This document shows, in pieces, positions 1 to 13,710 of a DNA stretch of 64,000 nt. Source of the DNA: Bombyx mori. Taxonomy: Eukaryota > Arthropoda > Insecta > Lepidoptera > Bombycidae. Position numbers and translations under genes: made by a program. The stretch's first letter is position 1; every line of letters starts with the position of its first letter. The stretch covers positions 3,844,001 through 3,908,000 of the forward strand of contig NC_085116.1 of NCBI RefSeq assembly GCF_030269925.1, in the 5' to 3' direction. The notes beneath the pieces were generated by a model that ran no database searches, had not been told where the DNA came from, and saw only the letters and a program-made list of their open reading frames with translations.

Positions 1-95
1 TTCCACCACTCCTGGCTGAGTCTTTGCTCGCCCGCCTGTCCCGGTGAAACTGGAAAGGCCACCGGGCCACCAGTAATCTTTCAATCATAAAAAAA
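1..95. repeat. Family E repeat fragment at window edge
   Basis: CCGGTGAAACTGGAAAGGCC and ACCGGGCCACCAGTAATC are the inverse of 54985-55040 (GATTACTTGTGGCCCGGAGA; CCTTTCCAGTTTCACCAGGG). It is a dispersed repeat, probably part of a LINE, and not identified further. Confidence 0.45.
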
Positions 96-627
96 AACCT
101 ATTGTCAGACCACCGTAATGTCTTCTCGTTTCTCCTTGCAGTCTTCTATCTCCTACCTACCACCGTACCTCCTATTTCTGCCAAAATTCTTGTAATACTA
201 ATTAATATTATAATATCACGTCTTAACATCAATTAGTCGTAAAAAGCACATCTCATCTCATAGAAGTCATTACAAACAAAGATTTTTTTAAGGTTTCGAT
301 GCGATCACAGTTGGCAGTAGCTGTGTTATTAGCACTAAGTAATTAGCTTTAGAGAGGTAGCCAGTTATGTATACACATATACTTGAATGTGTCATTGATT
401 AAGTGAGGCACATCGGAATGCACCGGTAGGAATGTTTACCAACATTCAGATATATGTGTCTGTCGATTGCGATCTATAAGGGCTATATTGATACGCATAG
501 TAAAATCTTTGGTTGTTTATGAACTTAAAAATAGAGCTAATCCATCTTTTTTTGTGGGATTCACTGGAGAATGAGCACCAGCGTTATCTGAGTTCTATCC
601 TAACATGCTGCAATCGTGAGTTGACTA

Positions 628-800
628 AAGGGCGTCTTATAAATTCTCACGGGTAGATACCACCACCCTTCCATATGACTGTCGCGAAACAGCCATTCCA
701 GTTTTACAGATACAAGCAGCCATTATATACAAAAAGCAATTGAGATGTCGACCCCACGTTTCAAGGTAGGTAGAGGCATTTACGACATAATATCATTGGA
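628..800 (+). repeat. Decayed family A tail
   Basis: Recognisable pieces (CACGGGTAGATACCACCACC; TTGAGATGTCG; GGTAGGTAGAGGCATTTACG) in tail order, heavily diverged. Confidence 0.45.
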
Positions 801-937
801 TTTCGATTACTATTTAACACCAGATAGGTCTTGAACTCGTCTTCTCAGCTTAGATTGTAGTAACATTTAAATAAGTTGTAAAAAACGACTTATTATAATA
901 TTAATATATTGTTTTCATTGTTCAGATAATAAACCTT

Positions 938-1107
938 TTAACCATTGAGAAGATCCAACGAGAAACTCAGTGGGCTGTGTCAACGGGTTAATTTACTCGT
1001 CGGGCCCTTCGTCGCAAGCGATGGGTTCGGCGAGGACGGTGACTGATGCTTGTGGTACCTAAAAGCAGCGTTAATGGATCGGGAGGAACCGTAATGACGT
1101 GTTTAGG
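938..1107 (-). repeat. Family B repeat, inner part
   Basis: Contains GAGAAACTCAGTGGGCTGTG, GTTAATTTACTCGTCGGGCC and ATGGATCGGGAGGAACCGTA. It matches the distal part of the longer copy at 56287-56615. Confidence 0.7.
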
Positions 1108-2413
1108 GCAACGTCGACTGTTTACCGTTTGGTCCACAGAATCGGGTATAATAACCTGTTTTATTATTATTAATATCATAACTTTGTCGTAAATGTCGTG
1201 GCGTTAGTGTAAAAAGTCGGCACGTGGACAAAGGCGTCTCAGTCGAAACGTAACTATTGGTTCGCTCGATTGTTGTGAGGATTAATTGTTGTGAAATCAT
1301 TATTGTTTGAGAAGCGATATTGACTAATACAATGAACCCGATAGCCGAACGGTGACGGCTTTACGGCTCAGCAATCATTCACGCCAGCATATTAATAAAA
1401 TATAAGTTGGTTCTCGAAGAATAAATTATCCACGGTCGAAATAGCATTTTAAGCGTAATTATTAAAATTGTATACTGTTATCAAGAAGTTTGAGTAGAGC
1501 TTGATTTTCAAAAGCAAAAAGGTTCATTGGGTATTCCTTGGAATTTTGGTAATTCTAAAAACTATACCTAATAAAGAGGACATACTATTCACATTATGAG
1601 GCCTCCTTGAGCTTCGTCAATGGCCGAGCCCCCGCTGCTCGCAGTTAATGTAACTTTTCTATAACTTCTATCCATTTAAATAATATGATTATTTATATAT
1701 TTGTCTTCTATACGTTTCTAAACTATTCATCCGATTGTGATGAAACTCGGTACAATTGTTGTTGGCACTCCAATTAAGGCTTCTGTCATAGTGTGAGTAT
1801 TTGAAACGGAAATCATATTATAATGATACAACATATTATAATATAACAATAGGAAATTCGAGATTAAGTCGTTTTAATTATTACTACAACTACAAGTACT
1901 AGGTAAAGGATATTGTGTACAATGATATTATTTAAGAATTATTTACCTCAGTTAGCAACTTACCAGTCCCATTCACATGTTTGTAGCACAAAAAATTTTT
2001 GATTGAAAATAACGCAATATTACCGGTATTCCATGAAGCGTCAATGTTTACAAAAAAATGTGAAACACCTAATGTTTATGCTACGTAATATGTAATTTAT
2101 ATGACTACGACTATAGACAAAGTAACACATAAGCGGATGAAACAAACGGCTTTGCGTAACGGGATTGTTAGCTGGTACGCATTACGAGCGATCCGCGTTC
2201 TATTTTAATAATATTGAATACACACAGACTTTTATGTTATTAACTTATTACGCTTTATTTGTGTACTTACTGCGACTTTATAATTGAATTTAGAATATGT
2301 ATAACTACTTTATTATTTGGAAGATGTATTTTGCGACATATTCATGATTGATACCATTAAATCTATTTTTTTCTGTTTGAACTCGAGTTTAATGTTTCCA
2401 TTTTATATTATAA

Positions 2414-2859
2414 CTAGCTTTTGCTCGCAACATCGTGTGAAATAGTTACTTTGGGATAACGTTAAATTTTACCCGCGACTTTATTTACGTAGGTGAAAAT
2501 ATTTTTGGATAATAGAATGTTAAGAAGCTATTTAAGGTACCAAAGTAACGTTTTTTAACGTTATCAATTCAATCACCATTCTTTTGTCTACGTATGTATG
2601 TATATTCATCGATTTCTCGAGAATGCTTGAACCAATTCTAATAATTCTTTTTTCTTTTTTTGTTCGAAAGAGTAGACCTCCCGAATGGTTATATAATCAT
2701 TAGGATCAGGATCTGATGATGGGATCCTGAAGAAATCGAGAAAAATCTAAAATGTTTCAAAGCCTATCTTCTAGTGTTTTGGGTAGTTCTTGTTCGCACG
2801 CAGCGGAAGTTAGACCGTTCAACGAAACAAACTCTTCAGCTTTATAATATTAGTATAGA
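2414..2859 (-). mobile_element. Lep1-type non-autonomous Helitron
   Basis: On the minus strand: A|TCTATACTAATATTATAAAG at the right end and CTAG|T at 2414-2417. The TCTATACTAATATTATAAA start is the Lep1-type Helitron signature in Lepidoptera (known from memory). The interior is decayed. Confidence 0.7.
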
Positions 2860-3035
2860 TTTCAGACTATAATGATACTATTTAAACGAAAATCTGATGA
2901 TTGATATTTAAAAAAATACGGTTCCTGGTTTATATATTATTATTATGACCTGGATAGTGTATTTGACTTAGGCTTACCATCTTTAAGTGTAAAAGATTCT
3001 TACAAATTAAATTCGATACAATAAATTGTTAATGT

Positions 3036-3158
3036 TAGCGGTAGGCAGCGGCTTGGCTCTGCCCCTGGCATTGCTGAAGTCCATGGGCAACGGTAACCAC
3101 TCACCATCAGGTGGGCCGTATGCTCGTCTGCCTACAAGGGCAATAAAAAAAAAAATCT
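3036..3158 (+). repeat. Family C LINE/SINE 3' tail
   Basis: GGTAGGCAGCGGCTTGGCTC through GCATTGCTGAAGTCCATGGG to CTACAAGGGCAATAAAAAAA. The A-run marks the plus strand as sense. Confidence 0.75.
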
Positions 3159-3483
3159 AAAATTTGTACAGAAATGATGATTAAATCAGGTGCAAACGAT
3201 TCAATAGTTTTTCACGAGCCTTAGCTAGGAACTATCTATGTGGATTAATCAAGACTTCAAATAATAAATAAACACATTAAGGTCGCTATTTCCGTGAAGA
3301 TACCGATGTACGACAGGCTTTAAAATTATAGTGCCCCTCTTTTTACTGCTATGCCATAATAGATCTTCGAAGGAAATGACGAGATTAGGAAAGGTTTACT
3401 CACTACTACTAATATTAAATATGAACACATTGATTCTTTCTTTCTTTCTGATCAACACAGAACATATATTTATAGATTACTTA

Positions 3484-3711
3484 TCTATACTAATATATAA
3501 ATCTACAGTGGTTTTTACGGATGTTCCGTTATAACTACTGAACCATGCATTCGATTGACTTGAAACTTGGTATCCATGTAGAAAATACATGTACTTAATG
3601 GATAGGCTAATATTTATATGAGTGTTGGACGTTAATGATGAGAATCTTTGAGGGGGTGAGAAATAATAATGTTAGTTTTAAATGCCCAGCGAAGCGGACA
3701 GGTACAGCTAG
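3484..3711 (+). mobile_element. Lep1-type Helitron, short form, copy 1
   Basis: A|TCTATACTAATATATAAATC at the left; hairpin GCCCAGCGAAGCGGAC then ACAGCTAG|T at the right. It belongs to the same short family as the copies at 22571-22820 and 33766-33982. Confidence 0.8.
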
Positions 3712-4209
3712 TTACATAATAAAAACTACAATTTCGATTTAGTTTCATATTAATCTATTTATTTAGTATGATAGTTTTTTGTTAAATAAATAATTGTTTA
3801 ATTATTTTAGCACTAGATTTAGATTTAATGACGTCAATATACAAATTTTGTAAATGAATAATAAAATTTTATTCTCATTTTAAAATTCATCGTTAAGTTT
3901 TGGAACAGTGATGAGTCACGGTTCGTTGGATTTTGTATTCGTGCCTCGACCGACGTGGCACCGAATGGGACTGCATTCATGATACCAACTTGTCAGGAAT
4001 AAATCAATAGGCACCGCGTAATTTTAACTGAGTCATTACTTCGGCTAAGTTTTGTGTTGATTAAATTTTAAACAGAAAATGTACCAGAATTTGAGTCCTT
4101 TGTTCGATAGCGCGTAAACAAAATACCCTTTGAACTTTAATTATTAATCATTTGTATATATCGGCATTGGTTCTCAACGCTATTTGTACATATGTTCATA
4201 TTACGACAA

Positions 4210-4460
4210 TTCTCTTTTTTTTAATTGCTTAAATGGGTGGACGAGCTCACAGCCCACCTGGTGTTAAGTGGTTACTGGAGCCCATAGACATCTACAACGT
4301 AAATGCGCCACCCACCTTGAGATATAAGTTCTAAGGTCTCAGTATAGTTACAACGGCTGCCCCACCCTTCAAACCGAAACGCATTACTGTTTCACGGCAG
4401 AAATAGGCAAGGCGGTGGTATCTACCCGTGTGGACTCACAAGAGGTCCTACCACCAGTAA
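4210..4460 (-). repeat. Family A SINE tail
   Basis: Tail copy on the minus strand, with the A-run seen as T at its left end. It runs from TTGCTTAAATGGGTGGACGA to CACAAGAGGTCCTACCACCA. Confidence 0.8.
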
Positions 4461-4915
4461 ATCAATTCTCTCTCAATTCTAGAAGTATAAGGTCAGATAT
4501 CCACATTATCAACTTTTCAAATTGAAAATTACAAATTGTAGTTAGTCATTATTCACTTATTTATGAAGTCTCCCATCAAACCTGCGGGTGCAGTATTACC
4601 ATCATATAATATTAGAAATTAGAGAAAGTTAAAATAGAGTTAATTAATTAATTTAAAAATTATAGTCTTACAGACCGAGAACAAAGCAAAATAACTCGAT
4701 ACGAATATAAATTAATACGATTTTTGCAAACGGCTGATTCGATTTACGCAAAACCCGCTGTAATCTAGATCTTTTCTTTGTCTTTTATTGAAAATAAATA
4801 AGATGGTTTCATAGTAGTATTTTAAGCAGCCAAGGTATGTGGTAGTAAGCATATCCACTTTACGTAGATGCGAATGTTACGATGAGTTAGATGAATGGGG
4901 AATTAATATATTAGA

Positions 4916-5068
4916 AGAATCAAAGCAGCCCTAAAGTTTGCATGGTTTGAACACGTGACGAAGAAAGAGGAAACACAAGCTATCATAAAAATGACGAATT
5001 TATATGTGGTTGAAAACAAGACGAAGAAAAGAAAGAAAAAAAACGGATGGTTTGTGTGTATGAAATGA
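4916..5068 (+). pseudogene. Possible highly decayed RTE-like LINE tail
   Basis: The frame reads KFAWFEHVTKKEETQAIIKM, then a Lys-rich stretch ending in TGA. The pattern resembles the RWFGHVMRKEET...KKRWxDCV region of RTE elements but is heavily diverged. The match is by eye only. Confidence 0.3.
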
Positions 5069-6514
5069 ACGTAGTCGAAGTGAAAGTAAGAGTAACTAAA
5101 ATTAGAGCTAATGGAAGAGAAAAGAGAAAAGAGAATGGAAAATATCAAAGCCATGCCTATTTCTGCCGCGGAGAAATCGTTCCTTGACAAAAGAGCCGAA
5201 ATCTGTCGCGAATACGTTGTGACTTCGACATCATATCTCAAAGTCATTCAGATTGACACATAGGCTTTTGAAAGTACTAAACTTTAAGATGGTATGTGTA
5301 TTTTACGTTCCAATACGTTCATTGCAAAAATTACTAATAATACGTAATTTATTTTTCAACTACAACTAAAAATTTCAATACCCAACGTAAATAACCTTCA
5401 AATCTAAAACAAGTTAATACATCACAATCGTGCAATCTTAAGCAATCAAGGCAGCGTTTGACAAATAAAACGATTAAAAATTAAATTGTTTTAATCGATT
5501 TCCAAATTATACGCTTTAACTAATAACAGATAGATATCAGTACGAAGCCATGCATTCGATTCGGTATATATCTTTTTTATATTAAAATACGAACTTTATA
5601 CAAAAGAAATTATAGCAAAACCACTAAGTATATCCGATATGGAAGATACACACGCGAACGTATAGTTAACAGTGTAATACCATCAATAAATTTAGCTTCC
5701 GAAAAATCGCAACAGTTCATCTCTATGCTGTTACATACCTGAAAAACGATTCTTATTGTTCATAAGTTATAACCCAATATCGGATGTGATGTGACTACGT
5801 ATTAGGTTTAAAATTTTGCAAATGGTACATAGTTTATGTCTGGGTGGTCGAAATGACCGTGAGAACAGCGTACATTCAACGGGGCGATTCGAGTTGCGAA
5901 ACATCTATGAGTATTCCCGTCCAATCGATTGCAACACCAAACGACGTACCCATCCGATTAATATCGCAATGAAATCATCAGATATGATGAAGCATAGAAA
6001 TGGAACGAATTCATTATGAAGAAGTATTTAGATACTTTTGAATTTTATGACGTACTAAGGTCACACATTTTAGTCGCGGTTTAAGGGTTTGACCCTTACA
6101 TTTTTTAACATATTTGCACAAATACCAGACCCGTCAAAAAATGTATATTTGAAAATGTATTTAAATGTTAGCAATTTAATAATGGATTGATAGCGCAATT
6201 CAATTAAAGTATATTTCACGAAACATAAAATTAATTTCTGTAAGATCATTTAAGCGAGTACAGAAGGGAGCCGGGCTCAGAGATGCGTGCTGGGACATCC
6301 ATATAAGCAGCACTGGATAACTGTGAGGATGATGTAAGTGAACAGGTTACATTAAAATACATTAGTAACGGCTTTTCTAAATGATAGCAACTATCATTTC
6401 TTACGATCTTTGGGTGCTACACAGTCACTTATTAAGAAATTCAAATAAAAGATTTTTAAATTTTCAAATTTTAATACTTTAACACTTGGGTACAGAAGGT
6501 AATTCATTTGTATA

Positions 6515-6765
6515 TTTTTTTTATTTATTGCTTAGATGGATGGACGAGCTCACAGCCCACCTGGTGTTAAGTGGTTACTGGAGCCCATAGACATCTACAA
6601 CGTAAATGCGCCACCCACCTTGAGATAAGTTTTAAGGTCTCAGTATAGTTACAACGGCTACCCCGCCCTTCAAACCGAAATGCATGACTGCTTCACGGCA
6701 GAAAATAGGCAGGGCGGTGGTACCTACCCGTGCGGACTCACAAGAGGTCCTACCACCAGTGAAAA
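6515..6765 (-). repeat. Family A SINE tail
   Basis: Minus-strand tail with TTGCTTAGATGGATGGACGA at the left and GGTCCTACCACCAG at the right; only a few substitutions from the copy at 4210. Confidence 0.8.
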
Positions 6766-7765
6766 CCTGAATACCTTCTATATTAATTAACCAGTACGGT
6801 GTATCCATATCTGGAACAAAGGGATTCTGGAAGGAATCTGAAATGAAAGGATCTGTGGCGAATTGTAGATATAGCGTTCTCTACACACATTGTTATAGTC
6901 TGTGGCAGAGAGGAAAAACCGCGCCAAAACCGAAATGTTAATATTAAATTGATTTTATTTGCGTGATAGTGCATTGATTTTAATTGTAAAGGTATTAGAG
7001 ATTGTAGATTATAGATTATATTTGAGACTGCCAATTCACTTCATAAATAATTTTCATAATTACTGCTTTCAACAAAGTTCTAACGTAATCTACATTAGAA
7101 CTTTGGGGGTCCAAAGATCAATAATTATAAATGAAAACGATTTGACGGTAGTTACATTATAATATTCAAGTATGGTATTCCATACACCTTCCATACATCT
7201 TAGTCACCTATGACCACCAAAACTGTTGAGTATTCGAAACGCGGGAAATTATAATATGATAATGATAAACACCAGATTTTAATCCCTGCTTAGAATTGAT
7301 TTGATAACATCACTGTGTCACAATAATTTATATGACAATAGTTTATAAGTGTCTGCAAAAAGCTAGCTAACCAAGATAGAACAATACATCTCTAGACTAA
7401 TGAAGAATTTTAAACTTGAATACACTATAAAGAAGCAACTACACTGTGCACCTTTAAAAAAAATATCAATACATTTTTTTTTAATTAATTCTCCATAGCT
7501 TCAGTTGAAATATTGGTAGACTCTCCGTAAAAGACGATATATTATATGATTTAAATTCCGAACAGTGCTCATGAATGTTGTACAGGATTCATTAGCGTAG
7601 GCGAAGTCCAAAAGCGGGCAGCTGCCACGCGCACCTGTCTCGGACCAACACCTGTGTTAGAACTCCGCATAACTTCACACTTGCAAGATTCCCAATACGT
7701 CCGTATTCAAGTTGGTAGCCACAGTTGGGACGGCTTGGATCGCACCTGCCTATTTCAGCAGTTTT

Positions 7766-8036
7766 TTCCTACCTATGCTGATAGCCTTGAGAGGCTATTT
7801 CAGCTTCACCCTAACGTGTAGGTGAGCTCACGGGGCTCAAACCGGAGTGTTTCTAACACTGGCCCTAGCAAGAGCAATGCTTCGCAGAATCTACCACCGG
7901 ACCGGAAACTTTATCAGCTTCACCAGGGCTAGGTGAACTAAAGGACTTAGATTGGGGGGATTTTGCTAACGGCCCGAGCACCTCTGTAAGCGTAACAATT
8001 CCTCAGATCTTCTGACCCCGCGATAAGCACATAGGC
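7766..8036 (-). repeat. Family B repeat
   Basis: From TTTTTTCCTACCTATGCTGA through TAGGTGAGCTCACGGGGCTC and CGCAGAATCTACCACCGG to an eroded distal part. The T-run is taken as the poly(A) tail of a minus-strand retroelement. Confidence 0.7.
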
Positions 8037-8289
8037 TGGAAATCAGCTAATCGAGTGCACAAATCAATCAAAATACATTTATGTTCATAGTCAGTGTATG
8101 CGAAACTTTAATTTTTCCTTTTTTTTTTTTGTACCATGACACATTATGTGTTTGTAATTTGTACCATCATTGAATACACATGTTCCCGGATGTGCGGTTC
8201 TATAATTATACCGCTATCGACTTTTATGCGGCAGAGAATATGAAAATTTTAAATTGGAAAATAATGATAAGGTTGCCGCTTTCTTTTAT

Positions 8290-8425
8290 TAGCAACATGT
8301 GCAGGTATCCGCACGTTTATCATTGCCTATGAATGCAGAGGTGCATACCGCCTAACTGATGGTGAGTACACCAGTAACCACCGTCGCTTATGGACAACAA
8401 CAAAGCCACAGAGAGATCTATGCTG
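8290..8425 (-). repeat. Decayed family C repeat
   Basis: CATACCGCCTAACTGATGGT and GAGTACACCAGTAACCACCG follow the order of family C with many changes. Confidence 0.4.
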
Positions 8426-8929
8426 TCGCCCACCGCCATTGTGTCATTGAGAAGTGAATTATTTTTACTTTGGTAGAAACCAAAAAAATGTTCTCCAGAG
8501 TCAACAAGTATATGAATTTAATGATTTTAGCTTTAATTAATAAATGATTTGGACTTGTCTATCCTAAACTAAATACGTATAGTGGAAGTACACAGATAAC
8601 ACTTACGAATATACGGCTACAGATTATATCTACAGCCACACACATATACATCCATTATTACCTGAAACAAAAAAAAACACATCATAAGCATTTTGATATA
8701 CACGATAAAATATTAACATATTTCTTTATTATCCTGATATGTATGTGTGAGTATATATGTTGGTACGTATATAATGAAAAATGTCTTATAACTTGAAAAT
8801 TTGCACATGCATCAAACAAGGAGGACAATACAATATTTTTTAAAATTCTAATATCAATAGGATAAAATCTATTTTAGCGTGTTTTCTTTTTTAACACATT
8901 ATTTTTACTTCGAGTAGTTGCTACATAGA

Positions 8930-9016
8930 CCCTAGCAAGAGCAGTGCTTCGGTGAATCTACAGTCGGATCGGAATCGCGGCCCACTGAAAAGATCTGACG
9001 AGCAACTCAGTGGGAT
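8930..9016 (-). repeat. Family B repeat, fragment
   Basis: CCCTAGCAAGAGCAGTGCTT through GCCCACTGAAAAGATC and CAACTCAGTGGGA; a middle piece only. Confidence 0.65.
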
Positions 9017-9610
9017 CGAATGTATTTCATTATTGAAGTTTTCATTATCACAAATGATTAAGGTGCTATGTGTGAAAGTTAGGAATTCGAATATCGTATG
9101 CGTCCCGCGAAATTTTCACACTTATATCTGCACACTTAAGTGAAAATTGTTTTTTTACATTAAATTATTATTTTGCATACCTATCGCTTCAATAAATGGT
9201 CAATTAGAGATTTAACACGAACAGAATCTCATAGTGAAAGTCGCCATAATTTAATTTAGCGAAATCCGTTCCTCCTGAGAGTCCTTCCGATGCTGCACCA
9301 TTCTATTTACATTCACAACACAATATACACTTTAAACATTATATCTATTGATGACAATATCCATTGAGCAGCACAAATTGAATTAAACCAATAATTACGT
9401 ATTTTACACGGTACAATCGTTCGGGAGAGCCTGTTGCACTGAAACCTGTGTCTAGGGCATCGAAAATGCGCGTTATACATGATCGATAAGCGCCGACGCG
9501 TCGGTCCCTATGTAGATGCAACCGTATAGCAATAACAAACGTGAACTTGAGTATCACGAGCCACCACTAACCGTAACAGTATTGGTTAAGAAAACTATTT
9601 TTAGTACTTT

Positions 9611-10036
9611 TGACGAAGAATACGAAGAAGAAGGATTGATGCACTAGAAATATGAAGCTTTAGGTATATGCTCCATATATCTTCGATTGAGCATTGCATC
9701 AACGCCTCGATCCTAAAGGAACTTAACATATCTCAAAGGTTGTCAACAGTGCAGTCCAGGATTCTCCGATATTTTGGACACGTATCGCGACGGCCAGAAG
9801 TGTCTATAGAGAAAATCGTTGTCCAGGGTAGGGTCGACGGTAAAAGACGGAGCCCCATACGTTGGACTGATCAACTGAAAATCCTTACCAAAACCCCACT
9901 TAATGAGTGAATGCGCCAAGCCTCAGTTCGTGAATTATGGAGAACAGCTATAAAGGCTTTGTTTGATAAACAAGGATTCCACATGACCACGACTACTCTG
10001 CCAAGAGTACCCGACTATGATGATGACTTTGGGTGA
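9611..10036 (+). pseudogene. Dead LINE reverse-transcriptase C-terminal remnant
   Basis: One frame aligns by eye with the remnant at 50129-50605: RRIDALEI-stop, STVQSRILRYFGHVSRRPE, GKRRSPIRWTDQL, then RELWRTAIKALFD. Two in-frame TGA codons interrupt it. The first (9653-9655) stands where its relative has the Trp of EMWCWRRML, consistent with a point change of TGG. The second is at 9908-9910. It is an older, more diverged copy. Confidence 0.6.
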
Positions 10037-11570
10037 GGGGTTTAGTTCTTCAAAAGTAATCTGTACTGACTGATGAGTGGTTCGTGCTTTAAAAAGACAA
10101 TTAAAGAGAATGTTATCAATAAAAATGCAAAGGCCACTCATCTCGAGACATGAGGTCGATTTTCGGCTGAAGAGGCTTTTTCCGTAACTCGATCGAAGGA
10201 GCGCATTTCATTAAACATATTTTGTTTTGTTAGTAGCTTTGAAGTGAAAATCTATGGCGCCGAGGCTGGTCCTAAAAGACTCGGTTCACGTATGCGAGAT
10301 GAGTAGTCCACCCTGAATCCAAATTACGCACGCCGAATAAATAGTTCGGTTGGGTTCAACGTACTAGCAACGGAAACGAACTTACGATCGGTCGATGGAC
10401 GGTACACAAAATATCCGTTTTACTGCCTTCTTTGAATCATAGCTAGAGATAGTGTAGTTGTTCTCAAACTTTTTAGGAAATCGTGGATTATGAAAAATCA
10501 CTACGATTAGTTTCCGCCTTTTTCCTTTTAGGCGTGCTTTGTTGCTTCCTCGGTCTCGCGTTAAATTTGAAACTAAAAAAGAATGGAAGCAAGCAATTTT
10601 CCTTTTAATGAGTACAAATTTCCAATCAGAGGACTTTTCTCTCATGAGTCACTATTGCCTACGATTTCACTTTTAAATAATAAAACATTTAAATGATTAC
10701 TGAATGCATAATATTATAGAATAACTCTTAAAATTGATGTGTAAACCCTAATAAAACCTAAACCTTATAAATAAAAAATTTACATTATTTTTTTAAAAAA
10801 ATCCGATCTTTCTGGACGCCAGAGCCTATAGTTTGCTTTTATTTTTCGTTTAACAAAATGTAATTCACAAGCCATGTTCAATGAGAATTAGCACACGATT
10901 CGATCGTTATTTAAGCTCGTAAAGCTTGGTTGTAAACGGACAGAGGACCGTGCATAATAATGTCGTAATTATAAGCTTTAAATCCTAAATCGACACCTGA
11001 TAATGCTTTCAGAACATTCAATATGTGCATTAGATTAATAATAATTAGAAGCGTTAATAGAGTTGACCAATTTATTTTCATTACTGTTTAATAATATTAA
11101 TATATACTTCTTAATATTAGGACTAGTGCAGAGAACTCTTACTTTTTTGTAAGCGCTCTATCAATTCCTGTTCAAATGGAAATCTTTGACAGTACGATTG
11201 TAGATTATATGATATATATATAGGATGTTACAAAACTACCCGTAAGCCGAAAGGAGCTTAAATGGGGCCTTATAACGAGTCCATTCACGATATTTAAGAA
11301 CCGTAGTAATGATGTATAACATACACCAAAAAAAAAAAAAAATTTGTTTTTCACTGATGTGCAAATCTTATTTCAGTAAAGAGCATTTCTACCTAATTCG
11401 CGGAAAGACAAAAAATTTTACAAGTACGACAAGTACTTGAGTATAATGACATCCTTGTATTGAGGTAGCAAACATTTATGAATGAAAAATAGAAAAACTA
11501 TTAAAGTAGACAAATAATAGGTAAAATAGGTACGTAGGCCTTTCTGTTAAATAATCTTGTTCCCTGACAT

Positions 11571-13710
11571 TTTTTTTTTTTTTTTGGTCAGGAGGAAATC
11601 GCCGGACTTCCGCCCTCCACTGGGGATAGAGGGCGGAGCATGTCAGAGTCGAACTGACTAAAACCTCCTGTCGCTCAACAACCAACGTCCAAACCTCGCA
11701 TGAGACAGAACTCATGAAGAGGCAAAGGGGGGAAAGTGAAGCGTTTAGTGCGGAGCACATCTCTCCCATCACCCTCCCCCTTGGGACGCCGGACCGGCAG
11801 TCGTCGGCGCCACGACCACCAGCCCTCTCGGTCGGCAGGCTATCCGAAGCCCGCCTAGATGGCGCCGGTTAGAGTGAGCTATCCTACGGAATACCTCGCT
11901 GGACCAGAACCAGCGTGGGTCGAGGATAGTCGGCCTTCCATCACCCGGATGCTCTTGCGTAAAACGCGTGCAGAGCAGCTTGCACGTCGTCTTCTTAGGC
12001 CCCCCTCGCCGGTCCCCAGACCGACATGTGAGGGGGGACCCGAAACACTTAGAGGGCCAGGGCTTGGGCGAGATCCGCCTCCCTGGCCCCCGCTCGACGG
12101 CGGCGGGATTGTGCGTCTCTCACGCGTCCCGCCGCCTCCTTCTGCGAGATGGTGCACTCGCAGAAGTCGAGCATCGCCTTCCACGACTCGTCGTCGCCGA
12201 GCATCGATGCCACAACACTCGGCAACGACAAGTCGTTTCCTACTTTTGCGACGAGGACACGGCGCCACCCCTCCCATGCGGGGCAGGCGACGAGCGTATG
12301 CTCTGCCGTGTCCAAGTCGCAATCACAATGGTGGCACTCTGCCGTCGGCTCGGCTCTGATCCGGTGCAGGAACTCACCGAAGCAACCATGCCCAGTGAGC
12401 ACCTGCGTGAGCCGGAAAGTGAGGCGTCCTTTGTCACGATTCACCCAATCCACAAGGAACGGGCGAATCGCCTCGACGGTCCTACGACCGGCCGAAGGAT
12501 CAGCCAGCCGCCTGGACCATGACTCCAGCACGGACCGCCGAGATTGGGCCCTCCGCGCTCTGACCACACTGTGGCTGGGACGCGCCACGCCCCGGGCGCG
12601 AAGGTCAGCCCGCCACTGATAGTCAGCGGCGAGCGCCTCCGCTTCCAGAGCCCAAGGCGGCGTCCCAGCCAGTACACACGCCGCCTCAAAGGAGATGGTG
12701 CGATAACCACGGATGACCCTGACCGCGATGGTGCGTTGCGGCCGTTGCAGCAGCTTCGCCACCCCCGCGGCCAGGGACTGGCCCCACACAGGCGCCCCGT
12801 ATAGGGCCATTGATCGCACCACCCCCGTATAGAGACGGCGCGTCACCTGGTCAGGCCCCCCGACGTTGGGCAGAAGCCGGCTTAACGCGCCGGCCACCCC
12901 CAACAAACGAGGGACCAGGTGCTGAAAGTGAGCACGGAAGGTCCAACGACTGTCCAGAATGAGGCCGAGGTACTTCAACTGCACCCCGACCCCAATCCGG
13001 ACGCCTCCAACCACGATATGGGCATCGACAGGTGGCACTCTCCGGGGCCTGTGGAACCACATGGCCTCGGATTTACTGAGTGCCACGTCGAGGCCCAATC
13101 TCCTGATTTTGCCGACGACATGCGCCACCCCAGCGGTAGCAAGACGGGCAGACTCAGCAAAACTCCCCCCCCGGGCCACGACCAACGTGTCGTCTGCGTA
13201 ACAGATTACGCTTAGGCCCGGGAGGAGGGCACCCCTCAGTACCCAGTCATACCCGATATTCCACAAAAGGGGGCCGAGCACCGACCCCTGTGGAACACCG
13301 CGCACGACCGGGAACCGGTGCACGATCCCACCGTGTCCGGTACACGTGACCGATCTATCCTCCAAGTAGGAACCCACCAGCCGGCGAAGGTAGGGGGGCA
13401 CTCCGTGCCGTTCCAGCGCCCCTCCTATCACGGACCAGGGCAGGGTGTTAAACGCATTGGCGATGTCGAGAGACACCGCCAAAGCCACCCCACCCCTGGA
13501 GACGGCCTCCTCCGAGAGGGCCCGCACGCGAAGGATCGCGTCTACCGTTGAGCGGCCCTCTCGGAAGCCATACTGCTCCGCCGACAGATCGGGTCTCACC
13601 CTGACCAGATGCTGGATGATGCGGGCCGCCAGAATGCGTTCCAGCAGCTTGCCCACCTCATCCAGCAACACGATGGGACGGTACCCGGCGGCAGTATCCG
13701 CCGGGCACCC
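11571..13710 (-). mobile_element. R1-clade non-LTR retrotransposon, 5'-truncated, with 13-bp TSD
   Basis: A LINE copy running right to left: reverse-transcriptase ORF, 3' UTR (about 11585-12048), then a poly(A) tail seen as T-run 11571-11585. It is flanked by the perfect direct repeat TGTTCCCTGACAT at 11558-11570 and 13711-13723, so both ends are defined. The 5' end falls just before RT block 1, a typical target-primed truncation. The insert is far more GC-rich than the surrounding DNA, which produces many spurious open frames on both strands. Confidence 0.88.
12049..13710 (-). pseudogene. R1-clade LINE reverse transcriptase, 5'-truncated but open
   Basis: About 550 codons are open in one frame; the first few codons of the open frame, right of 13710, are host flank. 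Visible in order, numbering from position 13728: GYRPIVLLDE (RT block, about residue 15), SLDIANAFNTLPW (first catalytic Asp, about 88), VRGVPQGSVLGPLLWN (about 143), ICYADDTLVVA (catalytic DD, about 179), LKYLGLILD, and a C-terminal CHHC-x8-H-x4-C zinc knuckle. The apurinic endonuclease and ORF1 are missing. Lack of stops suggests a recent insertion. R1 clade (R1/TRAS/Waldo type) is inferred from motif flavour, and the exact family is not assigned. Confidence 0.85.
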